Shown: positions 30,387 through 40,848 of the stretch, piece after piece
Layout: every line of letters starts with the position of its first letter
Position numbering within the stretch: the first letter of the stretch is position 1
Origin: Kineococcus rhizosphaerae
Lineage (GTDB): Bacteria; Actinomycetota; Actinomycetes; Actinomycetales; Kineococcaceae
DNA: 64,000 nt
Assembly: GCF_003002055.1 (NCBI RefSeq)
Contig: NZ_PVZF01000005.1
Coordinates: 62,001 to 126,000, forward strand
Direction of reading: 5' to 3'
The notes under the pieces: generated by a model
The model's database searches: none
Seen by the model: only the letters and a program-made list of their open reading frames with translations
What the model was told of the DNA's origin: nothing
Program-made: the position numbers and the translations under genes

Positions 30387-31507
30387 GCGCCCGCTCCCAG
30401 CAGCCACCCGGACAGGACCTCGAGGCACTGCTCGACCTCGGCCGTGCGGCAGCGTTCGTCGTCGGCGTGGGCGGTGGCGTTGTCGCCGGGGCCGTAGTTG
30501 ACGGCGGGCACGCCCAGGGCGGAGAACCGCGCGACGTCCGTCCAGCCGTACTTCGGCAGCGGCGCGGTCCCCGTGCGGGCCACGAAGTCCGCGGCGGCCG
30601 GCAGGTGCAGGCCCGGGCGGGCGCCGTCGGCGGCGTCGACGACCCGCACGTCGAAGCCCGCGAAGACCTCCCGCACGTACGCCTCGGCCCCGGCGGCGTC
30701 CACGGCGGGGGCGAAGCGGTAGTTGACGGTCACGACGCAGCGGTCCGGGATGACGTTGGTGGCGATCCCGCCGGAGATCAGGACGGCGTTGAGGGCCTCG
30801 CGGTAGACGAGCCCCTCGACGTCGACCTCGCGCGGGACGTGCCCGGCGAGGCGGGCCAGCACGGGCGCGGCGTCGTGGATGGCGTTGTGCCCGCGCCAGG
30901 GCCGGGCCGAGTGCGCGGCCGTGCCCGTCGTGGTGACCTCGGCGCGCAGGGTGCCGTTGCAGCCGCCCTCGACGATCCCCGAGGACGGTTCGAGCAGGAC
31001 CGCGAAGTCGGCCGCGAGCAGGTCGGGACGGTGCCGGGCCAGGCGGCCCAGGCCGTTCCTGGCCGCCTCGACCTCCTCGTGGTCGTAGAAGACGAACGTG
31101 ACGTCGCGCCGGTTCGCCGCCCCCGCGGCGGCCACGCGCCGGGCCAGGGCCAGCTGCACCGCGACGCCGCCCTTCATGTCGCACGTGCCGCGCCCCACGA
31201 GGACGTCGCCGTCGACGGGGTGCTGCTCGCGCCGGACCGGCAGGTTGGGCGGGTCGGTCAGCGGGACGGTGTCGAGGTGGCCGGCCAGCAGCACCCGCTC
31301 GCCGCGGCCCAGGACGGTCCGCGCGACGACGGCGTCCCCGTCCCGGGTCACCTCGAGGCCGGGCAGGGCGCGCACCGCGGACTCCACGGCGTCGGCCAGC
31401 GCCCGCTCGTCGCCGCTGACCGAGGGGATGTCGCACACCCGCCGGGTCAGCTCGACGACGTCGATCGCGGGGTCGGCCAGGTCCAGGACGGGTGCGGGGA
31501 CGCTCAC
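30383..31507 (-). CDS. dapE: succinyl-diaminopimelate desuccinylase
   Basis: 374 residues of the M20 family. Metal ligands are His77 ([11 protein letters not shown]), the bridging Asp110 ([10 protein letters not shown]) and the Glu144-Glu145 pair (FYDHEEVEA). It cleaves N-succinyl-LL-DAP to LL-DAP for lysine and peptidoglycan. The GTG at 31507 is chosen because TAGGGT ends 7 nt upstream, giving a leaderless mRNA; a GTG at 31516 lies inside that -10. It is the first gene of a five-gene unit and diverges from dapD with 70 bp between. Confidence 0.92.
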   Translation of the reverse strand: MSVPAPVLDLADPAIDVVELTRRVCDIPSVSGDERALADAVESAVRALPGLEVTRDGDAVVARTVLGRGERVLLAGHLDTVPLTDPPNLPVRREQHPVDGDVLVGRGTCDMKGGVAVQLALARRVAAAGAANRRDVTFVFYDHEEVEAARNGLGRLARHRPDLLAADFAVLLEPSSGIVEGGCNGTLRAEVTTTGTAAHSARPWRGHNAIHDAAPVLARLAGHVPREVDVEGLVYREALNAVLISGGIATNVIPDRCVVTVNYRFAPAVDAAGAEAYVREVFAGFDVRVVDAADGARPGLHLPAAADFVARTGTAPLPKYGWTDVARFSALGVPAVNYGPGDNATAHADDERCRTAEVEQCLEVLSGWLLGAGA

Positions 31508-31514
31508 GCGACTC

Positions 31515-31520
31515 ACCCTA
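31515..31520 (-). promoter_or_regulatory. -10 element of a leaderless dapE promoter
   Basis: TAGGGT (31520-31515) ends 7 nt before the GTG at 31507. Its mirror partner for dapD lies 45 bp away on the other strand with the same hexamer and spacing. Confidence 0.58.
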
Positions 31521-31564
31521 GCCACGCGCCCGGACGGACCGTGGGCCCGTCGCGCCCGCGCTTG

Positions 31565-31570
31565 TAGGGT
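31565..31570 (+). promoter_or_regulatory. -10 element of a leaderless dapD promoter
   Basis: TAGGGT ends 7 nt before the GTG at 31578. The same hexamer and spacing serve the divergent dapE, so the two DAP genes may be matched in strength. Confidence 0.58.
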
Positions 31571-31577
31571 CGGGCGG

Positions 31578-32561
31578 GTGAGCGCGCAGAGCACCGACCC
31601 CCGCAGCCCCCACGAGACCCGCCGGGCCTGGGGCCACGGCCTGGCGACGTACGCCGCCGACGGCACGGTGCTCGACGTCTGGTTCCCCTTCCCCGCCCTG
31701 GGCGACCCGGCCTCGACGAGCTCGTACGGCGTGCCGGCCGAGCTGGCCTCCCTGGAGGACGACGACATCCACCGCCGCACGAAGCAGCGCGTGCTGACCG
31801 TCGAGATCGACCTCGACGAGGCCCCGCGGGACACCGCGGACGCCTACCTGCGCCTGCACCTGCTCTCCCACCGGCTCGTCGCCCCGCACGGCGCGAACCT
31901 CGAGGGCATCTTCGGGGTCCTGGCGAACGTGGTGTGGACCAACCACGGCCCGTGCGCGGTGGCCGACTTCGAACGGACCCGGCTGGCGCTGAAGGCCAAC
32001 GTCGGGCCCGTGACGGTCTTCGGCATCGACAAGTTCCCCCGCATGACGGACTACGTGACGCCCACGGGCGTGCGCATCGCCGACGCCGACCGCGTCCGCC
32101 TCGGGGCGCACCTGGCGGCCGGGACGACCGTCATGCACGAGGGGTTCGTCAACTACAACGCCGGCACGGTCGGCGTCTCGATGGTCGAGGGCCGCATCTC
32201 GGCGGGCGTCGTCGTGGGCGACGGGTCCGACGTGGGCGGTGGCGCCTCGATCATGGGGACGCTGTCCGGCGGCGGCAAGGAGGTCGTCCGCATCGGCGAG
32301 CGCACGCTGCTGGGGGCGAACTCGGGCACGGGCATCAGCCTGGGCGACGACTGCGTCGTGGAGGCCGGGACGTACATCACGGCCGGCACCAAGGTCTCGC
32401 TGCTCGGCGAGGACGGCACGGTCCAGCAGACGGTCTCGGCCCGCACGCTGTCGGGCGCGGACGGGCTGCTGTTCCGCCGCAACTCGATGACCGGGCAGGT
32501 CGAGGCGCTGCCGCGCAGGGGCGTCAAGGTCGAGCTCAACGCGGCGCTGCACGCGAACTGA
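31578..32561 (+). CDS. dapD: 2,3,4,5-tetrahydropyridine-2,6-dicarboxylate N-succinyltransferase (actinobacterial type)
   Basis: 327 residues of the longer actinobacterial DapD class. The N-terminal alpha/beta domain (to about 165) is followed by a left-handed beta-helix with hexapeptide repeats ([20 protein letters not shown], then [20 protein letters not shown]). The conserved [12 protein letters not shown] segment lies at the active site. It transfers succinyl from succinyl-CoA to tetrahydrodipicolinate, the step before DapC and DapE, both encoded within 5 kb. The GTG at 31578 follows a leaderless-type -10. Confidence 0.93.
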   Translation: MSAQSTDPRSPHETRRAWGHGLATYAADGTVLDVWFPFPALGDPASTSSYGVPAELASLEDDDIHRRTKQRVLTVEIDLDEAPRDTADAYLRLHLLSHRLVAPHGANLEGIFGVLANVVWTNHGPCAVADFERTRLALKANVGPVTVFGIDKFPRMTDYVTPTGVRIADADRVRLGAHLAAGTTVMHEGFVNYNAGTVGVSMVEGRISAGVVVGDGSDVGGGASIMGTLSGGGKEVVRIGERTLLGANSGTGISLGDDCVVEAGTYITAGTKVSLLGEDGTVQQTVSARTLSGADGLLFRRNSMTGQVEALPRRGVKVELNAALHAN

Positions 32562-32562
32562 G

Positions 32563-33494
32563 GTGGCGACCCGCAGACCCCCCCGACCACGCAGACCCTC
32601 CCCCGGCACCCGGCGCACCCGCCGCCTGCGCCTGGTCACGACGCTCGCCGCCGCGGCGGTCGTCGTGGCGGGCGGCGTCGTGTGGGTCACCCGCAGCCCG
32701 GACGCCCCCGCGGTGCGCGAACGCTGCTCCGCCACCGTCGGTCCGGACTCGACGTCGATGTCGCCCGAGCAGGCGGCCAACGCCGCCACCGTGGTCGGGT
32801 TGTCGGTGCGCCGCGGGCTGCCCGCCCGGGCCGCGACGATCGCGATCGCGACCGTCGTGCAGGAGTCGGGGATCCGCAACCTCGACCACGGCGACCGGGA
32901 CTCCCTGGGGCTGTTCCAGCAGCGGCCCTCGCAGGGCTGGGGCACGCCCGAGCAGGTCCAGGACCCCGTCTTCGCCACGAACGCCTTCTACGACGCCCTG
33001 GTGAAGGTGGACGGCTACCGCGACCTGCCGGTGACCGACGCCGCGCAGCGGGTGCAGCGCAGCGGGTTCCCGCTGGCCTACGGCGACCACGAGGCCGAGG
33101 CGCGCCTGGTCGCCTCGGCGTTGACCGGGAACACGCCGGGGGGCTTCACCTGCCACCTGCGGCCGGTGACCACCCCGCAGGAGGCCGGCGACGACGAGCG
33201 GCTGACCCCGACGGCCCAGCGCGTCGCCGACGCCGCGACGACCGAGGTGACGACCGCGACGCCGCGGGTCGTGGCCGGCACGAGCGGACGCGCCCTGGCC
33301 TTCACCCTCGACGGGGACGACGCCGAGCGGCTCGCGTGGGCCGTCGGCGGCTGGGCCGTGGCCGGCGCCGAGCGCTACCAGATCACCGAGGTGAGCGTGC
33401 AGGGCTCGCGCTGGACGCGGTCGAGCTCGGGCCGGGGGTGGGTGGGCACCGCCACCGGGTTGCCCCGGGGCGGCGTCCAGATCCGGCTCGGCGG

Positions 33495-33498
<4 letters not shown>
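32563..33498 (+). CDS. membrane-anchored lysozyme-fold (transglycosylase-like) protein
   Basis: 311 residues; GTG 32563 lies one base past the dapD stop, so the genes are coupled. A very basic N-terminus (1-22) precedes a membrane helix (about 24-42). The outer domain shows VVQESGIRNLDHGDRDSLGL and FQQRPSQGWG, the SLT/lysozyme pattern with Glu101 as the likely catalytic acid and the S-x-G-L-F-Q motif. A C-terminal domain of about 130 residues is unrecognised. Peptidoglycan binding or cleavage is inferred. Some databases label relatives as heavy-metal transporters, for which nothing here argues. Its stop overlaps the gltA stop by 4 bp. Confidence 0.72.
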
Positions 33499-34781
<1,283 letters not shown>

Positions 34782-34787
34782 GCCGCG

Positions 34788-34793
34788 ACCGTA
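34788..34793 (-). promoter_or_regulatory. -10 element of a leaderless gltA promoter
   Basis: TACGGT (34793-34788) fits TAnnnT and ends 6 nt before the gltA ATG. A 6-bp inverted repeat GACCGT/ACGGTC spans it. Confidence 0.55.
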
Positions 34794-34845
34794 CCCGTCC
34801 CCGACGACGGTCCGCGACGCAGGTCCGCCACCCCTGCGCGCGCGC

Positions 34846-36030
34846 TCAGCCGAGGCCCGCGAGCCGTTCCGGCACGCGCGAGACCCGCTCGTCGGTGGCC
34901 GTCAGGGCGATGCGCACGTGCCGGGCCCCCGGCGGGCCGTAGAAGTCCCCCGGCGCGGCGAGGATCCCGCGCTCGGCCAGCAGGTCGACCGTGGTGCGCG
35001 AACCCTCCTCGCGGGTGCTCCACAGGTACAGCCCCGCCGCGGAGGCGTCGATGCGGAAACCCGCGCCCTGCAACGCTTCCCGCAGCACCTCGCGGCGGCC
35101 GCGGTACAGCTCGCGCTGGTGCGCGACGTGCTCGTCGTCGCCGAGGGCGGCCTGCAGGGCGACCTGGACGGGCCACGGCACGATCATCCCGGCGTGCTTG
35201 CGCAGCTCGAGGAGCTCGCGCACGAGGGCGACGTCGCCGGCCAGGAACGCCGCGCGGTACCCGGCGAGGTTCGACTGCTTCGACGTGGAGTACGCCACGA
35301 GCAGACCGGTGTGATCGTCACCACACACCCGCGGGTCGAGCACGGAGGCGACCAGCCCCCCGGCGGTGGTGTCGTGCTCGGGGCTCCAGCCGAGCTCGGC
35401 GTAGCACTCGTCGGAGGCCACGACGACGCCGTGCGCGCGGGCCCAGGCGACCAGGGCGGTCAGCTCGGCCACCGAGCGGACCGCGCCCGTCGGGTTCGAC
35501 GGGGAGTTCAGCCACAGCAGCCGGATCCGGGCGCCGCCGTCCCAGGCGGCCTCGAGCTCGTCGACGGTGTCGGCGCCCAGCGGGGTGGCGCGCGCCAGCC
35601 GCGCCCCGACGTCGTACGTCGGGTACGCCACCGCGGGGTGGGCGACGACGTCGCCCTCCCCCAGGCCGAGCAGGAACGGCAGCCAGGCCACGAGCTCCTT
35701 GGACCCGACCGTCGGCAGCACGCCGTCGGGGTCGAGCGCCGGGACGCCGCGGCGGCGGGCGAACCAGGCGGCCACGGCCTCGCGCAGCGGCGCGGTGCCG
35801 TACGTCTGGGGGTACCCCGGCGCGTTCGCCGCCGAGCGCAGGGCGTCGACGACGACCTGCGGGGTGGGGTCGACGGGCGTGCCGACCGACAGGTCCACGA
35901 TCCCGTCCGGGTGGGCCTGCGCCCGCGCCTTGGCGGCCGCGAGGGAGTCCCACGGGAAGTCCGGCAGCGACGCGCCGACCCTCCGCCGTTCCCCGGGCGG
36001 CGCCGGGACGAGGTGGGCCGGCGCGCTCAT
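34846..36030 (-). CDS. dapC: succinyldiaminopimelate transaminase
   Basis: 394 residues, a fold-type I PLP enzyme. NSPSNPTG (about 180-187), SDECYAELGW and the PLP-lysine region YSTSKQSNLAGYR are visible. Position right after ferredoxin is the actinobacterial DapC arrangement, and dapD and dapE lie nearby. It makes N-succinyl-LL-DAP from the keto precursor with glutamate. The ATG at 36030 shares one base with the ferredoxin stop (TGATG), so translation is coupled. An aspartate-type aminotransferase is the alternative but context favours DapC. Confidence 0.9.
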   Translation of the reverse strand: MSAPAHLVPAPPGERRRVGASLPDFPWDSLAAAKARAQAHPDGIVDLSVGTPVDPTPQVVVDALRSAANAPGYPQTYGTAPLREAVAAWFARRRGVPALDPDGVLPTVGSKELVAWLPFLLGLGEGDVVAHPAVAYPTYDVGARLARATPLGADTVDELEAAWDGGARIRLLWLNSPSNPTGAVRSVAELTALVAWARAHGVVVASDECYAELGWSPEHDTTAGGLVASVLDPRVCGDDHTGLLVAYSTSKQSNLAGYRAAFLAGDVALVRELLELRKHAGMIVPWPVQVALQAALGDDEHVAHQRELYRGRREVLREALQGAGFRIDASAAGLYLWSTREEGSRTTVDLLAERGILAAPGDFYGPPGARHVRIALTATDERVSRVPERLAGLG

Positions 36031-36356
36031 CAGTGCCCCTCGCCCTGCGGCGGGAGCGCGGAGACCACCGCGGCGTCGGCGTCGATCTGCCCCATCTTGG
36101 CCGCGCCCCCCGGGGAGCCGATCGTGTCGAAGAACACGACGTTGGCCGCGGTGAAGGCGGACCACTGCTCGGGGACGTCGTCCTCGTAGTAGATGGCCTC
36201 CACCGGGCACACGGGTTCGCAGGCCCCGCAGTCGACGCACTCGTCGGGCTGGATGTACAGCGATCGCTTGCCCTCGTAGATGCAGTCGACAGGGCACTCC
36301 TCGATGCAGGCCTTGTCCTTGACGTCGACGCAGGGCTGCGCGATGACGTAGGTCAC
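36030..36356 (-). CDS. fdxA: seven-iron ferredoxin
   Basis: 108 residues. Cysteines at 9, 17, 21, 25, 40, 43, 46 and 50 fit the CxxxxxxxC...CPVDC and CVDCGACEPVCP patterns of 3Fe-4S/4Fe-4S FdxA proteins. The C-terminal extension (about 60-108) is typical of the actinobacterial form. It acts as a low-potential electron carrier. GTG 36356 has GGAGGAGG nearby. A GATACT/TAGTAT element near 36400 is a possible shared -10 of the divergent promoter region. Confidence 0.93.
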   Translation of the reverse strand: MTYVIAQPCVDVKDKACIEECPVDCIYEGKRSLYIQPDECVDCGACEPVCPVEAIYYEDDVPEQWSAFTAANVVFFDTIGSPGGAAKMGQIDADAAVVSALPPQGEGH

Positions 36357-36486
36357 TGGATGTCCTCCTCCTCCGGCGGACGGGCGGCCGGACGCGCTAC
36401 GTAGTATCCCCGACGGGCACCGCCGGTGCTCGCCGCCCACCGCACCGGCCCCGCAGCAGCACCGCGCCACCCCCGGAGGACCACCC

Positions 36487-37476
36487 GTGCCAGGACCGAG
36501 CCCCACGCACCTCGTGCGCGAGCTGACCGTCGGCGCGCGGGTCGTGGTCCGGCACCGGCTGCCCGACGGCTCGGCCACCGACGCCCTGGGCGACCTGGTC
36601 TGCGCGGACGACACCACGCTCACCGTCGCGACCCGCCGCGGTGAGGTCGTCGTGGCCCGGGCCGACGTGCTGGCGGCCAAGGCGGTGCCCCCGCCGCCGG
36701 CGCGCCGGGCCGCCCCGCACGCCGCGATCGGCGTCGAGGACCTGGAACGGGTGATGGCCGAGCACTGGCGCCCGCTGGAGCGCCTCGACCTGGGCGGCTG
36801 GCGGCTGCGCGCGAGCGAGGGGTTCACGGGCCGGGCCAACTCCGCGCTCGCCGTGGGTGACCCGGGCGTGCCCCTGGTGCGGGCGGTCGCGGTCGTCGAG
36901 GAGTTCTACGCCGCCCGGGGTCTGCGTCCCCAGGTCGCCGTCGCGCACGAGGTCGACGGGCCCAGCGGGGTCGCCGACGTCCTCGACGCGCGGGGCTGGA
37001 CGGTGCTCACCCCGACGCTGGTGATGACCGCCGCCACCGACGACCTGCCCGGCGCCCGCGACGCCTCCCTGCCCGACGGGCTGCACGTCGAGACGGGCCC
37101 GGCCCCCGACGACGCCTGGCTCGCGCAGTACCACTACCAGGGCTCCCCGACCGTGCCCGCCGCGGGCCGCCGGATCCTCGTCTCGGCCGACGAGCAGGTG
37201 TTCGTGCGGGTCGTGGACGGGGCGCGGACGGTCGCGATCGCCCGCGGCTCCCTGTCCCCCGGCTGGGCCGGGGTGACCGCCGTGGAGACCTCGCCGTCGC
37301 ACCGCCGCCGCGGGCTGGGCCGCCGGCTGCTCGCCGAGGTCGCCGACTGGGCCCGCGAGCGCGGCGCCGCCTCGACGTACCTGCAGGTGCAGGCCGACAA
37401 CGAGGCGGCCCGGGCCCTCTACGCGGGGCAGGGCTTCGGCGTCCACCACGCCTACCACTACCGCGTGGCCCCCTGA
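36487..37476 (+). CDS. GNAT N-acetyltransferase with N-terminal SH3-like barrel
   Basis: 329 residues. Residues about 10-65 form a small all-beta domain (VGARVVVRHRLPDGSATDAL). The C-terminal GNAT fold has motif A VETSPSHRRRGLGRRLL (about 265-281), with the acetyl-CoA-binding R/Q-x-x-G-x-G/A, followed by VQADNEAARALYAGQGF. The layout resembles Rv0428c and Corynebacterium Cg3035-type enzymes, for which an N-acetylglutamate synthase role has been proposed. The substrate is uncertain here. GTG 36487 has GGAGG 7 nt upstream. It ends at a long hairpin. Confidence 0.85.
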   Translation: MPGPSPTHLVRELTVGARVVVRHRLPDGSATDALGDLVCADDTTLTVATRRGEVVVARADVLAAKAVPPPPARRAAPHAAIGVEDLERVMAEHWRPLERLDLGGWRLRASEGFTGRANSALAVGDPGVPLVRAVAVVEEFYAARGLRPQVAVAHEVDGPSGVADVLDARGWTVLTPTLVMTAATDDLPGARDASLPDGLHVETGPAPDDAWLAQYHYQGSPTVPAAGRRILVSADEQVFVRVVDGARTVAIARGSLSPGWAGVTAVETSPSHRRRGLGRRLLAEVADWARERGAASTYLQVQADNEAARALYAGQGFGVHHAYHYRVAP

Positions 37477-37488
37477 CCGTCCCACCAC

Positions 37489-37550
37489 GCGCGAGGCACA
37501 CCTCGCACCCCGCGGACCCCCCTCCGCGGGGCGCGAGGTGTGCCTCGCGC
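37489..37550. terminator. 28-bp stem bidirectional terminator sharing a core with the 19121 palindrome
   Basis: Arms 37489-37516 and 37523-37550 pair with a single G-U-type mismatch around a six-C loop, between the convergent GNAT and FtsH-like genes. The core GGCACACCTCGC-CCC-GCGG also forms the stem at 19121-19166. Confidence 0.8.
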
Positions 37551-37566
37551 CGGGGACGAGCGTGTC

Positions 37567-39504
37567 TCAGGACTCCCGGCGGGCGGGGGCCGGGTCGCGC
37601 AGGTCGACGACGCGCGGGGTCTCGTGCTCCCGACGGGCCGCCTCGAGCACGTCGGTGATCTCGTGCCCGATGAGCTCGTGGCGCTCCAGCAGCGCGTCGC
37701 GCAGGGCGGCCACGAGGTGCCGATTGCGCTCCAGGAGCTCGCGGACGGACTCCTTCTGCTCGCTCAGCAGCTTCTCCACGAGGCGACGTCCCTCGGCGTC
37801 GCCCAGGACGCGGGAGACGAGGTTGCCGTCGGCGAAGGCGCCCTGCTGGACGGCCGCGAAGGACACGAGCGTGCCGGCCATGCCGGCGGAGCCGACCATC
37901 TGCGCGGCGACCGACGTCGCGGACTGCAGGTCGCCGGCGGGGCCGGTGGACACGTCGCCGAAGAACAGCTCCTCGGCCACCTGCCCGCCGAAGGCGATCC
38001 TGATCATCCCGGCGAGCTCGGTGCGCGAACGGGTGTAGACGTCCTCGGCGTCACCGTGGGCGAGCAGGCCCAGGGCGTTGGCGCGCTTGACGATGGTGAG
38101 GACCTCCAGCCGGCGCTGCGGGGCCACGAGCCAGGCCACCGCCGCGTGCCCGGCCTCGTGGGTGGCGATGAGCCGGGCCTCGTGGTCGGTGTAGCCGACG
38201 GGCTGGCCCAGGCCGACCTCGGTGACCAGGCGGGCGTGCTCGACGTCGGCCCAGCTCATGCCGTCGCCGTCGCGGCGCACCGCGTTGACGAGAGCCTCGT
38301 CGAGCAGGTTCTCGATCATGACGGGCGAGTAGCCGTTGGTGATCCCGGCCAGGGCGTCGCGGCGCTCGGGGTCGTCCAGGGCGCTCTCGTGGGCCTTGCG
38401 GGCCAGGAAGTGGTCGACGAGCTGACGCCGGCCGGCCTTGTCGGGCAGGCCGAAGCTCATCCGACGGTCGAAGCGGCCCGGGCGCAGCAGGGCCGGGTCG
38501 AGGGAGTCGGCGCGGTTGGTGGCGGCGATGAGCAGGACCTCCACGGGTTCGCTCACGGGGCGCTTGAGCCGCCGCTGCTCGGGCAGGAACCGGTTCGCGG
38601 TGTCGACGAACCAGCCGTGGACCCGCTCGGCGCCGGTGGGCTCGTCGAAGGACTGCATCTGGACGAGCAGCTCGTTGACGACGCCGCTGGCGCCCTCGCT
38701 GGAGGCGAGGCGCTCGACCTGCAGCGCCGCCGCGTTCGTCGCGGGCCCAGCCGTCGGCAGCGTCATCGGCAGGTTCGTCAGCCCCCCGCAGCCGACGACC
38801 GCGTTCGTGGCGGACGGGCTCATCGCGCTCATCCCACCGCGCGCCCCGGCGATGGCGTCGATCTCCTCGATGAACCCGATGGCCCCGCCCTCGCGGCGGG
38901 CGGCCTTGCGCAGCGCCTTGAAGTAGGAACGCAGCTTGCGGGCGGTGGCGCCGTACCACATGGACTGGAAGCTGGTCGCGGAGACGAAGAGGAACGGGAC
39001 CCCGGCCTCGCGGGCCATGGCCTTGGCCATGTGCGTCTTGCCCGTGCCCGGCGAGCCCTCGAACAGCAGGCCGCGGCGGGGCCGGCCGCCCATGCGGGTG
39101 CGGAAGGTGCGCGCGGCGAGGAACAGGTCGAGGCTGCGCTCGACGTCCTCCTTGACCGGGTCCAGGCCCACGACGTCGTCGAGGGAGACGTCGATCTGCT
39201 CGGGCCGGTAGACGACGTGCGGCGAGCGGCCCGAGACCAGCGTCTGCCCGAGCAGCAGCGCGATCATCAGGGCGAAGAAGACGCCGACCATGACGTAGAT
39301 CGGGTCGACCGCGGGCAGGACGGGGACGAGGGACCCGCCGGTGGCCAGCCGCACGTCGACGAGGAGCACGGCGGCCAGGACGACGAGCAGCAGCGTCCGG
39401 GTGCGGCGGCGGCGGTTGCGTTCGCGGGCCCGCCCGACGTCGGCGCTGTCGCGGCCGGTGCGGGCGGTCGGCGGGGCGGCGGCCACGCGCTGGTCGTGAG
39501 CCAC
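37567..39504 (-). CDS. divergent FtsH-like membrane AAA+ zinc metalloprotease
   Basis: 645 residues. Two membrane helices (about 37-54 and 66-86) enclose only about 12 residues, where classical FtsH has a domain of about 75. The AAA module has Walker A GSPGTGKT (150-157), Walker B FIEEID (211-216, Glu for the usual Asp), and LLIAATNRADSLDPALLRPGRFDRR (split here as the SRH, about 324-348). Two insertions lie at about 217-275 and 288-323. The protease has HEAGH (449-453) and the third-ligand region AGDLQSAT. It should degrade membrane or damaged proteins, alongside a standard FtsH elsewhere. GTG 39504 has AGGAG upstream. Confidence 0.85.
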   Translation of the reverse strand: MAHDQRVAAAPPTARTGRDSADVGRARERNRRRRTRTLLLVVLAAVLLVDVRLATGGSLVPVLPAVDPIYVMVGVFFALMIALLLGQTLVSGRSPHVVYRPEQIDVSLDDVVGLDPVKEDVERSLDLFLAARTFRTRMGGRPRRGLLFEGSPGTGKTHMAKAMAREAGVPFLFVSATSFQSMWYGATARKLRSYFKALRKAARREGGAIGFIEEIDAIAGARGGMSAMSPSATNAVVGCGGLTNLPMTLPTAGPATNAAALQVERLASSEGASGVVNELLVQMQSFDEPTGAERVHGWFVDTANRFLPEQRRLKRPVSEPVEVLLIAATNRADSLDPALLRPGRFDRRMSFGLPDKAGRRQLVDHFLARKAHESALDDPERRDALAGITNGYSPVMIENLLDEALVNAVRRDGDGMSWADVEHARLVTEVGLGQPVGYTDHEARLIATHEAGHAAVAWLVAPQRRLEVLTIVKRANALGLLAHGDAEDVYTRSRTELAGMIRIAFGGQVAEELFFGDVSTGPAGDLQSATSVAAQMVGSAGMAGTLVSFAAVQQGAFADGNLVSRVLGDAEGRRLVEKLLSEQKESVRELLERNRHLVAALRDALLERHELIGHEITDVLEAARREHETPRVVDLRDPAPARRES

Positions 39505-39607
39505 GGGCGGCTCCTCTCGGATCCCGCCCGGCGGGTTCCGGGCGTGGGTCCACCCAACCCCGCGTGCTCACGCACGGCCACCCACGGTGACGCGTTCGGA
39601 CGATCGC

Positions 39608-39646
39608 GTTCACCCGGCCGGAGCAACGGAGAGTGGTCGGGTGAAC
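39608..39646. repeat. 9-bp inverted repeat between mshB and the FtsH-like gene
   Basis: GTTCACCCG (39608-39616) and CGGGTGAAC (39638-39646), 21 bp apart, in the 165-bp gap downstream of mshB and upstream of the protease gene. It could be an mshB terminator or an operator for the protease; spacing is unusual for a hairpin loop. Confidence 0.4.
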
Positions 39647-39669
39647 ACGTCCGTGCCCGCTGCTCCGTC

Positions 39670-40719
39670 TCACCCGGCGGGGGCCACCCCGGCGAACAGG
39701 TCGGTCTCGTGCCCGTCGGCGTCGAAGGGGCCGGAGGCGACCCCGTGCACGAGCCGGAACCGCTCGACGGGCCAGATCGGCTGCGGCACGCCGTTGGACA
39801 GCCGCATGACGGGGACCTCGGCGTCGAGGTCCAGGCTGATCTGGGTCGCGTGGGCCCGCAGGGCGGCGATCTTCGCCGGCAGCTGCCCGGTCCCGTCGAC
39901 GACCGTCGTCACCTGCTCGTCAGGCACGACGACGCTCGGCAGCGGACCGTCGGGGTCCGCGGCACCGGCGGCCCCCGAGTCCGCGACCTGGCGCAGGGCC
40001 TGCCGGGTCGCAGTCTCGGGCTGGACGATCTCGTAGACCTTGGCGACCTGCCACGGCACCGTGCCGTCGTGCTGGTCCCCGGCGGCCAGGACGAGCCCGC
40101 GCAGCGTCGCCTCGTGGGCGCGGACGTGGTCGGGGTGCCCGTACCCGCCACCGGGTTCGTAGGTGACGACGACCTGGGGCCGGACCTCGCGCACGACGGC
40201 GGCGACCTGCGCGGCGACCTCCTCGGGGTCGGCGGCGGCGAGGGCCCGCGGGTCCACGTCGTCGCCGACGGCGGCGCGCCCGGGTTCGAGCCAGACCATG
40301 CCGGAGTCGCGGTACCCGCTGCCGTCGGGGCGGTCGAGGAACCGGTGGTCGGTGACTCCCAGGGCCTCCATGGCGGTGGCCAGCTCCTGCACCCGGTGCG
40401 CGCCCAGGGCGTCGGGGTCCAGGTGCGCGAGGTCGGCCGGGATGACCTCCCCCAGCTCCCCGCGCGTGAGCGTGAGCAGCACGACGGTCGCCCCGGCCTC
40501 GGCGTACCGCGCCATGGTCGCCCCGGTCCCGATCGTCTCGTCGTCGGGGTGGGCGTGGACGAAGAGCACCCGCCGCGGCTGGTCGAGCGCGTCCATCGCC
40601 GCCAGCTCCTCGGGCGCCAGCTCCCCCGCCACGTCCTCCACGACGTCGGCGGCGATCTCCAGCGGGTCCCCGCCCAGCACGGGCGTGTCGTCGGGCGGTT
40701 CCGGAGGCGTCGTCGTCAT
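39670..40719 (-). CDS. mshB: MshB-type PIG-L deacetylase of mycothiol synthesis
   Basis: 349 residues. The zinc site fits VHAHPDDETIG (His57 and Asp60 of the AHPDDE motif) and the later GGGYGHPDHVRAHE (second histidine). It deacetylates N-acetylglucosaminyl-inositol, giving the amine that MshC joins to cysteine. The N-terminal 45 acidic residues exceed the mycobacterial enzyme. Alternatives are the mycothiol S-conjugate amidase Mca, a paralogue; the length and loop set do not exclude it, but proximity to typA and fdxA favours MshB. The ATG at 40719 is the first M after the terminator region. Confidence 0.82.
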   Translation of the reverse strand: MTTTPPEPPDDTPVLGGDPLEIAADVVEDVAGELAPEELAAMDALDQPRRVLFVHAHPDDETIGTGATMARYAEAGATVVLLTLTRGELGEVIPADLAHLDPDALGAHRVQELATAMEALGVTDHRFLDRPDGSGYRDSGMVWLEPGRAAVGDDVDPRALAAADPEEVAAQVAAVVREVRPQVVVTYEPGGGYGHPDHVRAHEATLRGLVLAAGDQHDGTVPWQVAKVYEIVQPETATRQALRQVADSGAAGAADPDGPLPSVVVPDEQVTTVVDGTGQLPAKIAALRAHATQISLDLDAEVPVMRLSNGVPQPIWPVERFRLVHGVASGPFDADGHETDLFAGVAPAG

Positions 40720-40756
40720 GCCCCCATCCAATCCCCCGCACCCCCCGCACGCAGAA

Positions 40757-40797
40757 GCACCCCCATCCGCCACGCGCAGCGTGGCGGACAGGGGTGC
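40757..40797 (-). terminator. terminator ending the typA transcription unit
   Basis: 19-bp arms (40757-40775 and 40779-40797) with two mismatches and a GCA loop, about 210 bp after the typA stop and before mshB. Confidence 0.7.
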
Positions 40798-40848
40798 CTG
40801 ATCACGACCGGGAGGTCTTCGACCACCTGAGGCGAGGCCAGAGGGCGA

